Below, piece by piece: positions 1 to 8,167 of a stretch of DNA of 64,000 nt. The number at the start of each line of letters is the position of its first letter. The first letter of the stretch is position 1. The stretch covers positions 1-64,000 of the forward strand of contig CAYMEK010000016.1 of assembly GCA_964389305.1 (NCBI GenBank), read 5' to 3'. The notes beneath the pieces were generated by a model, which searched no databases, was not told where the DNA came from, and saw only the letters and a program-made list of their open reading frames with translations. The stretch is from CAYMEK01 sp964389305 (lineage in GTDB: Bacteria > Spirochaetota > Spirochaetia > SZUA-6 > DRHE01). The position numbers were made by a program, and so were the translations under genes.

Positions 1-1495
1 CCTCTTCCAGCGCTTCGGCTTCCTCGACTTCCTCCGCTTCCTCGACCTCTTCGGCTACCTCGATCTCTGCCGCTTCTTCGACCTCTTCCTCCTCTTCTGT
101 CGGGATCACCTCCCCGGGTTCGACAACCTCCTCAACACCGATCTCTTCAACCACGATCCCCGCTTTGCGTGCCCGGGCTCTTTCCGGCACCTGCGTCTGC
201 AATGTAAACTGGCCGTGATCAAGGGCCTGCTGGATGAGCTGCTCCAGGTGACCAAGGTCTACGGTCTCCTTTCTGGGCTCACCGATTCTGGCCTCGATAA
301 TCGATATTATTTCATTCCAGCTTTTATCGATCATGCCATCCAGCTCCGGCTCTCTGTCGACAGGGACCCGCCCGACTCCCTTCCTGATCCTCGATTTCAA
401 CTCACCTCTGCTGGTGACCAGCTCGTTGCGCCAGCGTTGCCAGTCGATTCGCTCCTTCCCTTCGATGAACTCCCGCAGCACCTCGAGCTGCAGGCGCTTG
501 ATCCGTTGTGAGAGAATGAGAAAGGGATCCTGGCGTAGATTGAAGACCAGAAAAACAACAAGAAAGACCGTCAGGGAGAAGGCTGCGATCAGGACGATTT
601 TCATGACGGGCTGGAGCTGAAAAACCGAATAGGGAATAAGGAGGCTGATGGAGCCGAATTCCGGGGTCGTCCTGCTGAGCAGGATATATCTATCCTTCTC
701 CGATTCTGAGCTCTCCAGGACGATCGTTTCACTGTAGACCTCGTCTCGCCCGCCTCCTTGCTGCCAGACCCCGGTGATCGTTGCTGCGACCAGCTCTCGG
801 CCGCTTTCGGGGAAATTGATCACCAGTCCCTGGCGACCGATAAGAAACAGCTCTCTGAAGTCCAGAGCGGGGAACCGCAGCAGGTACTCGGCCAGACCGC
901 GTCTGGAGAGGTAAAAGAGAGCCACTCCCCGGTACTGGTCGAAAGGATCCACCACAGGAAAAGAATAGATGAACCGCTGGGCCGCCCCATCGATGATGAG
1001 TCGGGGCTGCGCTCCCTTTTCGGTAATCAAGTCCGGGCCTTCTATGGCGTCACCGGTCTTGCTGTAATCACGGTATTTCCTGCGTCCCTGATCCTGGCTT
1101 TCTATGTCCGAGCCTGAAGTGCTGAAATGGATTCTCCTACCCTCTGGGCCGAGGAAGCGCACGAATTGAATGTTCGGGTAGTCTTCGAGAAGCTTGCCGA
1201 AAAAGATCTGTCGGTTGATGATATCTTCTTGAGCCTGCTGGTTGCTCTCGAGAAACGCCCGCCAGACAAACTGCTCCTGCACGACCGGCTGGAAGCGCTC
1301 GAGGTTGTCATTGTGATAGGAGGCGACTCTGGCAACCAGCTCCTGGAGTTGCATCTCCCGTTCAGCGACGACCCGGGGTTGAAAAAAGGAGGTCTCCAGG
1401 ATCTCGAACAGCCCGGTGAAAGAGAATACGGCAAACCCGCCGCACAGGAGCAACGAGATGAGCAGGCTCAAGGCTATTTTCAAACTCTGCCGCAT
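1..1495 (-). CDS. Cache-like sensor membrane protein with acidic cytoplasmic tail (partial)
   Basis: The gene runs off the left edge of the window, so its 3' end is missing; 498 codons are visible. Residues about 7-27 form a hydrophobic N-terminal segment (signal anchor). Residues about 30-295 read like a periplasmic Cache/PAS-type sensor domain, and a second membrane segment lies at about 298-320. The cytoplasmic part is charged and, from about residue 455, becomes a Glu/Val/Ala-rich acidic stretch made of short EEVEEAEE-like repeats. The ATG at 1493-1495 is the first usable start; an AGGAGA lies 13 bases upstream, a long spacing. I see no recognisable HAMP, kinase or cyclase motif in the visible part. 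The two-membrane-segment plus ectodomain layout suggests a sensor or receptor, but what it senses and what the tail does are unknown. Confidence 0.75.
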   Translation of the reverse strand, partial: MRQSLKIALSLLISLLLCGGFAVFSFTGLFEILETSFFQPRVVAEREMQLQELVARVASYHNDNLERFQPVVQEQFVWRAFLESNQQAQEDIINRQIFFGKLLEDYPNIQFVRFLGPEGRRIHFSTSGSDIESQDQGRRKYRDYSKTGDAIEGPDLITEKGAQPRLIIDGAAQRFIYSFPVVDPFDQYRGVALFYLSRRGLAEYLLRFPALDFRELFLIGRQGLVINFPESGRELVAATITGVWQQGGGRDEVYSETIVLESSESEKDRYILLSRTTPEFGSISLLIPYSVFQLQPVMKIVLIAAFSLTVFLVVFLVFNLRQDPFLILSQRIKRLQLEVLREFIEGKERIDWQRWRNELVTSRGELKSRIRKGVGRVPVDREPELDGMIDKSWNEIISIIEARIGEPRKETVDLGHLEQLIQQALDHGQFTLQTQVPERARARKAGIVVEEIGVEEVVEPGEVIPTEEEEEVEEAAEIEVAEEVEEAEEVEEAEALEE

Positions 1496-1545
1496 GAAAT
1501 GGGGAATGTCTCCTAACGTTTTTTCTACTCGAGTCCTATTACCAT

Positions 1546-1575
1546 ATTATATATCGGCTCTGATCGATCTCCCAA
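1546..1575 (-). promoter_or_regulatory. Sigma70-type promoter for the Cache-like protein
   Basis: On the minus strand TTGGGA, an 18-base spacer and a perfect TATAAT stand about 50 bases before the start codon of the membrane protein gene. This suggests the gene is transcribed separately from the upstream ribosomal operon. Confidence 0.6.
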
Positions 1576-1581
1576 TAGTGC

Positions 1582-2205
1582 CTAATACGGGAAAAAGACC
1601 AGCCCCCAGTTCATAGCCAGGAGGATAACCAGCACGATGGCCCCTCCGGCAGTGGTCCTGGCAATAGGGGAGCTACAGCTGTTCTGCTGTTTGTTATAGA
1701 CGGTATCGAAGATCTCATCAAGCCGCCCTACCAGGTTGCCCCGCCCCAGCCCGGTTCGCAGCCTCAACAGCTCGTTAAGATAATAGAAGGTTTTCGAAAT
1801 GTAGCGCCCGAGCATTCCCGGTAGTGAGACAGAGGAACGCACACAGAACCTGGAGATGTACAGGAGACACACCAGGGTCAGAGCCTTGGCAACAGCAAGC
1901 CGGAGAGCGCCCTGGGTGATGCGGATCGGTCCTGCCTCGAAGAGGACTTTCCCCACCGGAGAGAGGAGGTTTATGGCCACGGTGGACAGCGCGAATACTA
2001 CGCTGCCGGTAAGCAGCCGCTTCCTTCCTGCGCGAACGGTAAGCAGCGCCAGAAACAGAAACAGGCAGGTTTGAGCAGCTTTGGCGATTAGGCTATCCTG
2101 AAGGATAACGGCTGGAGCCAGAAGCAGCCCCGTAATAAATAAAAAAGAGGGAGACACCTGTTTGTCTATCCAGGAATCTCCCTCTACAGGCCGCCCCGCA
2201 TTCAT
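1582..2205 (-). CDS. EcfT/CbiQ-like integral membrane protein
   Basis: A 207-residue protein with about five hydrophobic segments (near residues 19-35, 40-57, 66-82, 100-118 and 185-203). The stretch around residues 80-115 (NLLSPVGKVLF, then GPIRIT and a run of AL/L residues) resembles the transmembrane subunit of energy-coupling-factor vitamin transporters, and the cytoplasmic helix near RLRTGLGRGN may correspond to the coupling region, although the two Ala-Arg-Gly signatures of true EcfT are not clear. The start codon lies two bases after the rplQ stop, so it is probably co-transcribed as the last gene of the alpha operon. No ATPase or S component is nearby, so transport function is inference. 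It could also be a lineage-specific membrane protein. Confidence 0.55.
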   Translation of the reverse strand: MNAGRPVEGDSWIDKQVSPSFLFITGLLLAPAVILQDSLIAKAAQTCLFLFLALLTVRAGRKRLLTGSVVFALSTVAINLLSPVGKVLFEAGPIRITQGALRLAVAKALTLVCLLYISRFCVRSSVSLPGMLGRYISKTFYYLNELLRLRTGLGRGNLVGRLDEIFDTVYNKQQNSCSSPIARTTAGGAIVLVILLAMNWGLVFFPY

Positions 2206-2207
2206 GG

Positions 2208-2624
2208 TTAGGATTCTTGGCTCTCCTGCTTTTCTGCGGGTTTCTTTCTTTTCTTCCTGGCCAGTTCCTTGTGCTCGACCAGCTCGAGAAAAACCATCTC
2301 CGAAGCGTCTCCATAACGCTGGCCGAGCTTCAGGATCCTGGTATACCCGCCGGGTCTCTCTCTGAAGCGGGGGCCGATGTCGTTGAACAGCTTGGCCAGG
2401 ATCTCTTTATCTTGGATAGTCTTGGCTGCGATTCTTCGGTTGTGTACTGAATCGATACGGGCTCTGGTGATCAGCCTCTCGGCTACCTTTCGGATCTCTC
2501 TGGCTTTAGGTTTGGTCGTTTTTATCCGCTCGTGGCGGAAAAGCGCTGTAGTCATACTCCTGTACAGGGCTTTGCGGTGGCTGACATTCCTTCCCAGCCT
2601 GTTGTATCCAATCCTATGCTTCAT
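2208..2624 (-). CDS. rplQ: 50S ribosomal protein L17
   Basis: A 138-residue protein beginning MKHRIGYNRLGRN, the L17 signature, followed by the conserved HRKALYRSMTTALFRHERIKTT segment (in two parts here) and the GGYTRILKL motif near residue 95. L17 binds 23S rRNA near the exit tunnel. The C-terminus is a Lys/Glu-rich extension. The start overlaps the 3' end of rpoA by 11 bases, the usual arrangement at the end of the alpha operon, and suggests translational coupling. Confidence 0.97.
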   Translation of the reverse strand: MKHRIGYNRLGRNVSHRKALYRSMTTALFRHERIKTTKPKAREIRKVAERLITRARIDSVHNRRIAAKTIQDKEILAKLFNDIGPRFRERPGGYTRILKLGQRYGDASEMVFLELVEHKELARKKRKKPAEKQESQES

Positions 2625-3675
2625 CCTCTTGTTCCTTTTGTTCTTCCTCTCCCATAGCCAGAGCTTTCTTCAGAGCACTGTAGTCCTTCATTCCAAGAGC
2701 CAGATTCCTATCACGAAGCTTTTCCTTGATCTCCTGGAGGGATTTCTTCCCGAAATTGCGGGTTTTGGCGATCTCTTCTTCGGTTCTACGGGTTAGATCT
2801 CCAATAGTTTTGATGTTGGCATTTCTCAGGCAATTACTGGATCGTACCGACAGCTCCAGTTCCTCCACCGGTGTATCGAGAAGAGCGCGGATGCGCGCCT
2901 CTTCTTCGTCTATCGCGCCCTCATCCTCAGCTGATTCCTCGTCGAAGTTGATGAAGATCGACAGATGGTCCTTGGCGATCTTGGCGGCTTCGGCTAGGGC
3001 GTCCTCCGGAGCAATAGTCCCATCGGTCCAGATCTCCAAATTGAGCTTGTCATAGTCCGTACGCTGCCCTACTCGGGTGTTTTCAACCGCGTACTTCACT
3101 TTAGTCACCGGCGAAAAAACCGCGTCGATGGGGATCGTACCGATAATCTCGATATACTTCTCGCTTCTCTCAGAGGGCACATAGCCCCGACCCAGGTCAA
3201 TCTGGACTTCCAGCTCCAGATTTGCCTTGTCCATCAGAGTGGCTATCAGCAGATCTTTATTGATTACCTGGATGGTATCATCAACTTCGAGATTCTTGGC
3301 CGTAATCGAGCCCGGCCCCTTGGCCTCTACGACGATCACCTTCTCTTCTTCTCCATCGGGTAGGTTGATTTTCACAGCCTTAAGGTTGTTTATGATGTCG
3401 GGCGTGTCCTCGGCCACCTCCGGGATCGCTTCATACTCACTGGTGATGACTTTCGGCGAACCGTCCTCCCCGTAGCTGGTTATGCGGATAGCTGTGATCG
3501 CATATCCCTGGATGGAGGATAGCAGGATACGCCGGAGAGTATTCCCCATGGTCACTCCGTAACCCCGCTCGAAGGGATAAGCAACAAACTTGCCGTAATT
3601 CGTGTTTGATTCAGAGTGCTCGAAGGTGATTCCTTTAGGTCTCTTGAATCCTTTTAGCAGATTCTTTCTTGCCAT
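2614..3675 (-). CDS. rpoA: DNA-directed RNA polymerase alpha subunit
   Basis: A 353-residue alpha subunit. The N-terminal assembly domain shows GYGVTMGNTLRRILLSS near residue 40 and continues to about residue 235. The C-terminal domain, about 270-335, has LELSVRSSNCL and the helix-hairpin-helix region KSLQEIKEKL that contacts UP-element DNA and activators. It ends in an acidic tail rich in Glu and Gln, longer than in E. coli (329 residues). The gene lies between rpsD (9-base gap) and rplQ (11-base overlap), as in the alpha operon. Confidence 0.98.
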   Translation of the reverse strand: MARKNLLKGFKRPKGITFEHSESNTNYGKFVAYPFERGYGVTMGNTLRRILLSSIQGYAITAIRITSYGEDGSPKVITSEYEAIPEVAEDTPDIINNLKAVKINLPDGEEEKVIVVEAKGPGSITAKNLEVDDTIQVINKDLLIATLMDKANLELEVQIDLGRGYVPSERSEKYIEIIGTIPIDAVFSPVTKVKYAVENTRVGQRTDYDKLNLEIWTDGTIAPEDALAEAAKIAKDHLSIFINFDEESAEDEGAIDEEEARIRALLDTPVEELELSVRSSNCLRNANIKTIGDLTRRTEEEIAKTRNFGKKSLQEIKEKLRDRNLALGMKDYSALKKALAMGEEEQKEQEDEA

Positions 3676-3684
3676 CCCTGCTCC

Positions 3685-4320
3685 TTACTTAGAATACAGC
3701 TCGACGATCAACTGCTCCTGGACGTCCGCCAAATCCGTAATGTCACTGCGTCGGGGAATCGCCTTGACTCTGCCCCAGAGCTTGTCTGGATCTACTTCGA
3801 GCCAGGGCACTACACCGGAGCGGGAGTATTCTTTCAGGCTGTCTTTTACTGCAGTAAGTTTCTTGCTGTTCTCCCGGATCTCTATCTGGTCTTCCACTTT
3901 GACCAGGAAAGATGGAATGCTCACACGACGATTGTTCACCAGCACATGGCCGTGGGAGACGAGCTGACGGGCCTGCTTTCTCGAGCCAGCGAAATGCATT
4001 CGATATACCATGTTGTCCAGACGCCGTTCGAGCATCGCAATCAACGTTTCCCCGGTTATACCTTTCTGACGCGCCGCTTTTTCGAAGAACAGCCGGAACT
4101 GCTTCTCCAGCATTCCGTACATCCGCTTGACCTTCTGCTTCTCCCGAAGCTGAACGCCATAGTCGGAAAGCTTCTTGGGCCGCGACCTGAGACTCCGCCC
4201 GGGTTTACCCCGACGTTTGGTGATTGGACACTTTTCACTCTTGCACCTCTCTCCCTTCAAGAACAGCTTCGTCTCTTCGGCCCTGCAGAGCCGACATTGA
4301 GGACCCGTATATCGTCCCAT
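3685..4320 (-). CDS. rpsD: 30S ribosomal protein S4
   Basis: A 211-residue S4 with the start MGRYTGPQC. Cys9, Cys12, Cys26 and Cys31 form a zinc-binding knuckle, so this is the zinc (C+) form. The S4 RNA-binding domain is visible at about 98-160 (RLDNMVYRMHFA and SHGHVLVNNRRV). S4 starts assembly of the 30S body and in other bacteria represses the alpha operon; here it sits between rpsK and rpoA. Confidence 0.97.
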   Translation of the reverse strand: MGRYTGPQCRLCRAEETKLFLKGERCKSEKCPITKRRGKPGRSLRSRPKKLSDYGVQLREKQKVKRMYGMLEKQFRLFFEKAARQKGITGETLIAMLERRLDNMVYRMHFAGSRKQARQLVSHGHVLVNNRRVSIPSFLVKVEDQIEIRENSKKLTAVKDSLKEYSRSGVVPWLEVDPDKLWGRVKAIPRRSDITDLADVQEQLIVELYSK

Positions 4321-4346
4321 TCACTCCTCCATTATGCTGCTACAGC

Positions 4347-4730
4347 CTAGACTCTACGTTTCTTCTGGGGCCGGCAGCCGTTGTGGGGAATAGGGGTTAC
4401 GTCTTGAATCGCACGAACCCTCAAACCCAGTGCTCCCAAGGCGCGGATCGCCGACTCGCCGCCGACACCAGGCCCTTTCACGTAAACGTAGACCTCGCTG
4501 AGCCCGTACTCCTTAGCCTTGGTAACGGCCGCTTCCGCTGTGACCTGGGCGGCGTAGGGAGTGGACTTCTTTGCTCCTTTGAATCCCAGGCTTCCTGCTG
4601 AAGCCCATGATATGGCATTGCCCATTCTATCCGTTACGGTTATGACCGTGTTGTTGAAGGTCGCCTGAATGTAGACATTTCCTTCGGCAACGGTTTTCTT
4701 TTTATCCTTTTTGGTTTTACTCTTTGCCAC
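4347..4730 (-). CDS. rpsK: 30S ribosomal protein S11
   Basis: A 127-residue S11. Recognisable blocks are the N-terminal basic tail (KSKTKKDKKK), IQATFNNTVITVTD, SAGSLGFKGAKKSTPYAAQ and the C-terminal DVTPIPHNGCRPQKKRRV. It forms the mRNA-exit-channel side of the 30S platform. Ten bases separate it from rpsM upstream. Confidence 0.97.
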   Translation of the reverse strand: MAKSKTKKDKKKTVAEGNVYIQATFNNTVITVTDRMGNAISWASAGSLGFKGAKKSTPYAAQVTAEAAVTKAKEYGLSEVYVYVKGPGVGGESAIRALGALGLRVRAIQDVTPIPHNGCRPQKKRRV

Positions 4731-4740
4731 GTTTTAACCT

Positions 4741-5112
4741 CTACTTCGCTCTTCTCTTTCCTGCAACGGTTTTTCGCTTGCCTTTGCGGGTACGGGCGTT
4801 GGTTCTGGTTCTCTGACCGCGCACCGGCAGTCCCTTACGGTGCCTCAATCCCCTGTACGAGCCGATGTCCATCAAACGTTTGATATTGAGAGACACCTCG
4901 GTGCGCAGGCGCCCCTCGACCTTATAGTCGTTCTCCAGGATCTTCCTGAGGACGTTGATCTCCTCTGCGGAAAGATCATTTATCCTGCGTGCTGTATCGA
5001 TCCCCGCAGAAGCGCAAATCGCCTCGGCTGATGAGCGTCCGATCCCATAGATATAGGTAAGCGCAATGTCAACGTGCTTGTTGGGCAGATCGATCCCCGC
5101 AATTCGAGCCAT
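4741..5112 (-). CDS. rpsM: 30S ribosomal protein S13
   Basis: A 123-residue S13 starting MARIAGIDLPN, with the helix-two-turn-helix (YIYGIGRSSAEAIC), the SYRGLRHRKGLPVRGQRT motif at about residues 87-104 and a basic C-terminal tail that reaches the P site. It follows rpmJ by nine bases. Confidence 0.97.
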   Translation of the reverse strand: MARIAGIDLPNKHVDIALTYIYGIGRSSAEAICASAGIDTARRINDLSAEEINVLRKILENDYKVEGRLRTEVSLNIKRLMDIGSYRGLRHRKGLPVRGQRTRTNARTRKGKRKTVAGKRRAK

Positions 5113-5121
5113 CTGTTCCTC

Positions 5122-5235
5122 CTATCTCTGACGTTGCTTGTGCTTGGGATTCTTGCAGATTATACGTACAACACCTCTGCGTCGGATCACCTTACACTTA
5201 TCGCATATCGGCTTCACACTTACTCGTACTTTCAT
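5122..5235 (-). CDS. rpmJ: 50S ribosomal protein L36
   Basis: A 37-residue ORF translated by eye: it starts MKVRVSVKPICDKCK and ends in KNPKHKQRQR. Cys11, Cys14, Cys27 and His32 give the zinc-binding C+ type of L36. It lies directly between secY and rpsM; the adk, map and infA genes that often occupy this position are absent. The rpsM ribosome-binding site overlaps its stop codon region. Confidence 0.95.
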   Translation of the reverse strand: MKVRVSVKPICDKCKVIRRRGVVRIICKNPKHKQRQR

Positions 5236-5245
5236 ATCCAACCTC

Positions 5246-6565
5246 CTACAGGTACCGAGACCTGAGCTTGCCCTTGCGTACAATACCCTCGTGGTGATGC
5301 ATACGCAGATGACCTTCGATCTGACTCATCGTGTCCAGGTCCACGCCTACCATGATCAGCAGTGAAGTTCCGCCCATCAGATAAGCTACCGATCGCGGAA
5401 TATTCAGCCAGGTTTGAACGATCGTCGGAATCACCGCTATAAAGGCCAGAAACAGGGCTCCGGGCAGGATAATCCGATTGAGGATCCGGCTGAAATACTC
5501 CTCCATCTTGTCGGAACGAATACCGGGAATCGATCCGCCGTTCTCCCGTATATTTTTCGAAATCTCTATGGGATTCAACGTTACCTGGGTATAGAAATAG
5601 GCGAAGAAGATGATCAAAGCAGTATAAGCGATGATATAAGGTACCCCGCTGGGACGCAGCCAGGAAGCGAAGCGCGACAACCAATCCACTCGGCTGCCGA
5701 GACTCTGGGCGATCTGAAGCGGAAAAATCATGATCGAAGAGGCAAATATAACCGGAATAACCCCAGAAGGATTTATCTTGAAGGGCAGATAGGTGTTCTG
5801 GGCGCCGTAGATCTTGCGGCCTATCACGCGCTTCGCGTAGTGCACAGGGATCTTCCGCTGTCCCTGCTGTTCATACACGACCAGCGCCACCACGACTACG
5901 AACATCACAAGTACCACCAGCATGAACACGGGGTTGAGCTCACGGCGGCGTATCTGCGTAACGATCGTGTAGATCGCGTAAGGAATACGGGTCACGATTC
6001 CCGCGAAGATCAAAATCGATATCCCGTTTCCGATCCCCCTCTGGGTGATCTGCTCTCCCATCCACATGAGGAAAATCGTGCCTGAGGTTACCGTGAGAAT
6101 GGCAATGAAAGTATACGCTGTCCTGTTCAAGGTAATGGCATCGGGTATTCTATCGATGTAGGCGGTGACGGCAAAGCCCTGGATCAGGCAGACAAAAATA
6201 GTGCCGATTCGGGTGTAGCGCTGTATCTTCTTCCTCCCACCTTCCTGCTCGGATATCTTCTTCAGCTTGGGAAACACCAACAAGAGAAGCTGCATGATGA
6301 TCGACATCGAGATGTAGGGCATGATGCCAAGCATGAAAATCGAGAAATTTTTGAATGCACCCCCTGCGAAGAAATCAAGATAGTCCGTTATTCCGAAGGT
6401 ACCCGCAGTTTCCTGAGCCGTCACGTAGAGCTTCAAAGCGGTTAGATTCACTCCGGGAATGGGAATATTGGCCCCCAGCCTGAAAATCAGAAGAATGAAG
6501 ACCGTAAACAATATTCGGTCCCGCAGATCTTTGACTCTGAAAATATCGATAATCGGATTCGCCAT
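5246..6565 (-). CDS. secY: Preprotein translocase channel subunit SecY
   Basis: A 439-residue polytopic protein of ten membrane helices. Helix 2 contains YLDFFAGGAFKNFSIFMLGIMPYISMSI (split here by mention only), followed by the plug region and the GMG-like ITQRGIGNGISIL block near residue 175. The cytoplasmic loop with YAKRVIGRKIYG lies near residue 245, and the final cytoplasmic tail contains MSQIEGHLRMHHHEG. It forms the protein-conducting channel with SecE, which is encoded near 31.5 kb. It is the last large gene of the spc operon, downstream of rplO. Confidence 0.97.
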   Translation of the reverse strand: MANPIIDIFRVKDLRDRILFTVFILLIFRLGANIPIPGVNLTALKLYVTAQETAGTFGITDYLDFFAGGAFKNFSIFMLGIMPYISMSIIMQLLLLVFPKLKKISEQEGGRKKIQRYTRIGTIFVCLIQGFAVTAYIDRIPDAITLNRTAYTFIAILTVTSGTIFLMWMGEQITQRGIGNGISILIFAGIVTRIPYAIYTIVTQIRRRELNPVFMLVVLVMFVVVVALVVYEQQGQRKIPVHYAKRVIGRKIYGAQNTYLPFKINPSGVIPVIFASSIMIFPLQIAQSLGSRVDWLSRFASWLRPSGVPYIIAYTALIIFFAYFYTQVTLNPIEISKNIRENGGSIPGIRSDKMEEYFSRILNRIILPGALFLAFIAVIPTIVQTWLNIPRSVAYLMGGTSLLIMVGVDLDTMSQIEGHLRMHHHEGIVRKGKLRSRYL

Positions 6566-6593
6566 GTTACCCTTTCCTTGACACCCTCACTCC

Positions 6594-7061
6594 CTATCTC
6601 TGCCTCTGTTCAGCCGTGACGTTTCCCCCGGCGGCTTTTATTTTCTGGGCAGCCCCGGAGGTGACCTTGTCTACTGCTACGGTTAGCTTCTTGCGAATCG
6701 TCCCGTTTCCAAGGACTTTGATAGGCAGCCGTTTCGACCGCTTGCCCGGGCGGATCACTCCTTTGGCGATGAGGCTCTCCCTGTTCACCGTCTCCCCGGA
6801 ACTGAACACATCCAGGTTCTTAAGCCTGACCGTGAGATACTTCTCCTTGAATGGATAGTTGGAAAATCCCCGCCGGGCGATGCGGCGATAGAGGGGCATT
6901 TGACCTCCTTCGAAGCCAACTCTGGTGCCCCCGCCGGAGCGCGAATTCTGGCCCTTGGTGCCTTTTCCGGCGGTACAGCCCTTGCCTGAACCTGTTCCCC
7001 GGCCAAGCACCTTGGAACGAGTCGTCGCTCCTCTTGGTTTTACCAGGTTAATACTCGCCAT
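6594..7061 (-). CDS. rplO: 50S ribosomal protein L15
   Basis: A 155-residue L15. The Gly-rich RNA-threading N-terminus (GRGTGSGKGCTAGKGTKGQ) and the GFEGGQMPLYRRIARRGF block are diagnostic. The last third (IKVLGNGTIRKKLTV, AAQKIKAAGGNV) is the globular domain. Its start lies four bases after the rpmD stop. Confidence 0.97.
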   Translation of the reverse strand: MASINLVKPRGATTRSKVLGRGTGSGKGCTAGKGTKGQNSRSGGGTRVGFEGGQMPLYRRIARRGFSNYPFKEKYLTVRLKNLDVFSSGETVNRESLIAKGVIRPGKRSKRLPIKVLGNGTIRKKLTVAVDKVTSGAAQKIKAAGGNVTAEQRQR

Positions 7062-7065
7062 AGTC

Positions 7066-7257
7066 TCAAAGCTCCTCCACTTCGACCAGATGGGAAACCG
7101 CCCGTACCATTCCCATAATCGACGGTGTAGCCTGATGGACCGCCGAAGAGCGCACTCGCTTGAGTCCCAGCGCCTGCACAGTCCGGCGGGCCTGCGGCTT
7201 TGCTCCGATCGGGCTCTTCATCAGCCGAACCCGTATCTGCCTGACTTTGTCAGCCAT
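7066..7257 (-). CDS. rpmD: 50S ribosomal protein L30
   Basis: A 63-residue protein with the L30 pattern IRVRLMKSPIGAKPQARRTVQALGL in two overlapping halves, then HQATPSIMGMVRAVSHLV. Short bacterial L30 proteins have this length. It sits between rpsE and rplO, as in the spc operon. Confidence 0.95.
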   Translation of the reverse strand: MADKVRQIRVRLMKSPIGAKPQARRTVQALGLKRVRSSAVHQATPSIMGMVRAVSHLVEVEEL

Positions 7258-7263
7258 CGCTTT

Positions 7264-7752
7264 CTAACCCCAAAACTCACTCAAGGTCTTGCCGCGATTC
7301 GTTGCCACGGCTTTAGCATCCATCAGCTGACCGAATCCCTTGAACACGGCCTTCACGATATTCATCGAGTTTGCCGAACCCAGAGACTTGCTCAGAATGT
7401 CCTTGACACCCGCGGCTTCCATAACGGCGCGTACCGGCCCGCCTGCTATGATTCCCGTCCCCGGGGAGGCAGGCTTGAGAACGACCTTGGCGCCTTTGAA
7501 CTTGCCTACAACCGAATGCGGCAATGTGCTTTTTTTTATGGGAATCTTGATCATTTTCTTCCTGGCCCGATCCAAGCTCTTGCGGATTGCATCGGACACG
7601 TAGTTCGCCTTGCCAAACCCATATCCAACCTGCCCGTTTCTGTCACCGACGACCGATATAGCGGAGAAGGAGAACCTGCGACCTCCCTTCACCACCTTGG
7701 CGATACGGTTCAAGCGGACGAGCTTCTCCACATATTCCTTTTCCTGTTCCAA
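7264..7752 (-). CDS. rpsE: 30S ribosomal protein S5
   Basis: A 162-residue S5 with KVVKGGRRFSFSAISVVGD at the N-terminal double-stranded-RNA-binding fold (about residues 20-38), then GKANYVSDAIRKS and the C-terminal domain with VLKPASPGTGIIAGGPVR. It helps decoding accuracy together with S4. The spectinomycin-binding loop around VKGGRR looks wild type. It overlaps nothing and is spaced 9 bases from rplR. Confidence 0.97.
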   Translation of the reverse strand: MEQEKEYVEKLVRLNRIAKVVKGGRRFSFSAISVVGDRNGQVGYGFGKANYVSDAIRKSLDRARKKMIKIPIKKSTLPHSVVGKFKGAKVVLKPASPGTGIIAGGPVRAVMEAAGVKDILSKSLGSANSMNIVKAVFKGFGQLMDAKAVATNRGKTLSEFWG

Positions 7753-7761
7753 ACTTTCCCC

Positions 7762-8121
7762 CTAGAACCGGATACCCGCTTTACGGGCTCCGTCGGCAAT
7801 AGATTTCACGATTCCATGATAGGAATACCCGTTCCTATCAAAGACCACCTGATCGATTTTCTGCGCTTTCAACCGCTTGGCCATTACCTGGCCGAGCTCC
7901 TCCGCCCCGGCGATACTGCTTTTGATCTTGCGAAGCTCTTTTTCACGATTGCAGGCGGCTGCAACCGTGTGACCTTTCCGGTCGTCGATCGCTTGCACAT
8001 AGATGTATCGGGCGCTCTTGAATACGCTCATCCTTGGTCGTTCAGCACTCCCGGACACGGTTTTTCGGATATGGGCTTTACGCCTCATCCTTCTTTTCGT
8101 TTTTTGCTCCAGCCTTTTCAT
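7762..8121 (-). CDS. rplR: 50S ribosomal protein L18
   Basis: A 119-residue L18. It shows RPRMSVFKSARYIYVQAIDD near residue 28, AEELGQVMAKRLKA and the C-terminal VVFDRNGYSYHGIVKSIADGAR, the 5S-rRNA-binding protein signature. It lies 46 bases downstream of rplF. Confidence 0.97.
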   Translation of the reverse strand: MKRLEQKTKRRMRRKAHIRKTVSGSAERPRMSVFKSARYIYVQAIDDRKGHTVAAACNREKELRKIKSSIAGAEELGQVMAKRLKAQKIDQVVFDRNGYSYHGIVKSIADGARKAGIRF

Positions 8122-8167
8122 TCCCTGAACCTCATACCCTGCCTGGCCGTAGTCCCCTGTAGCCGGC

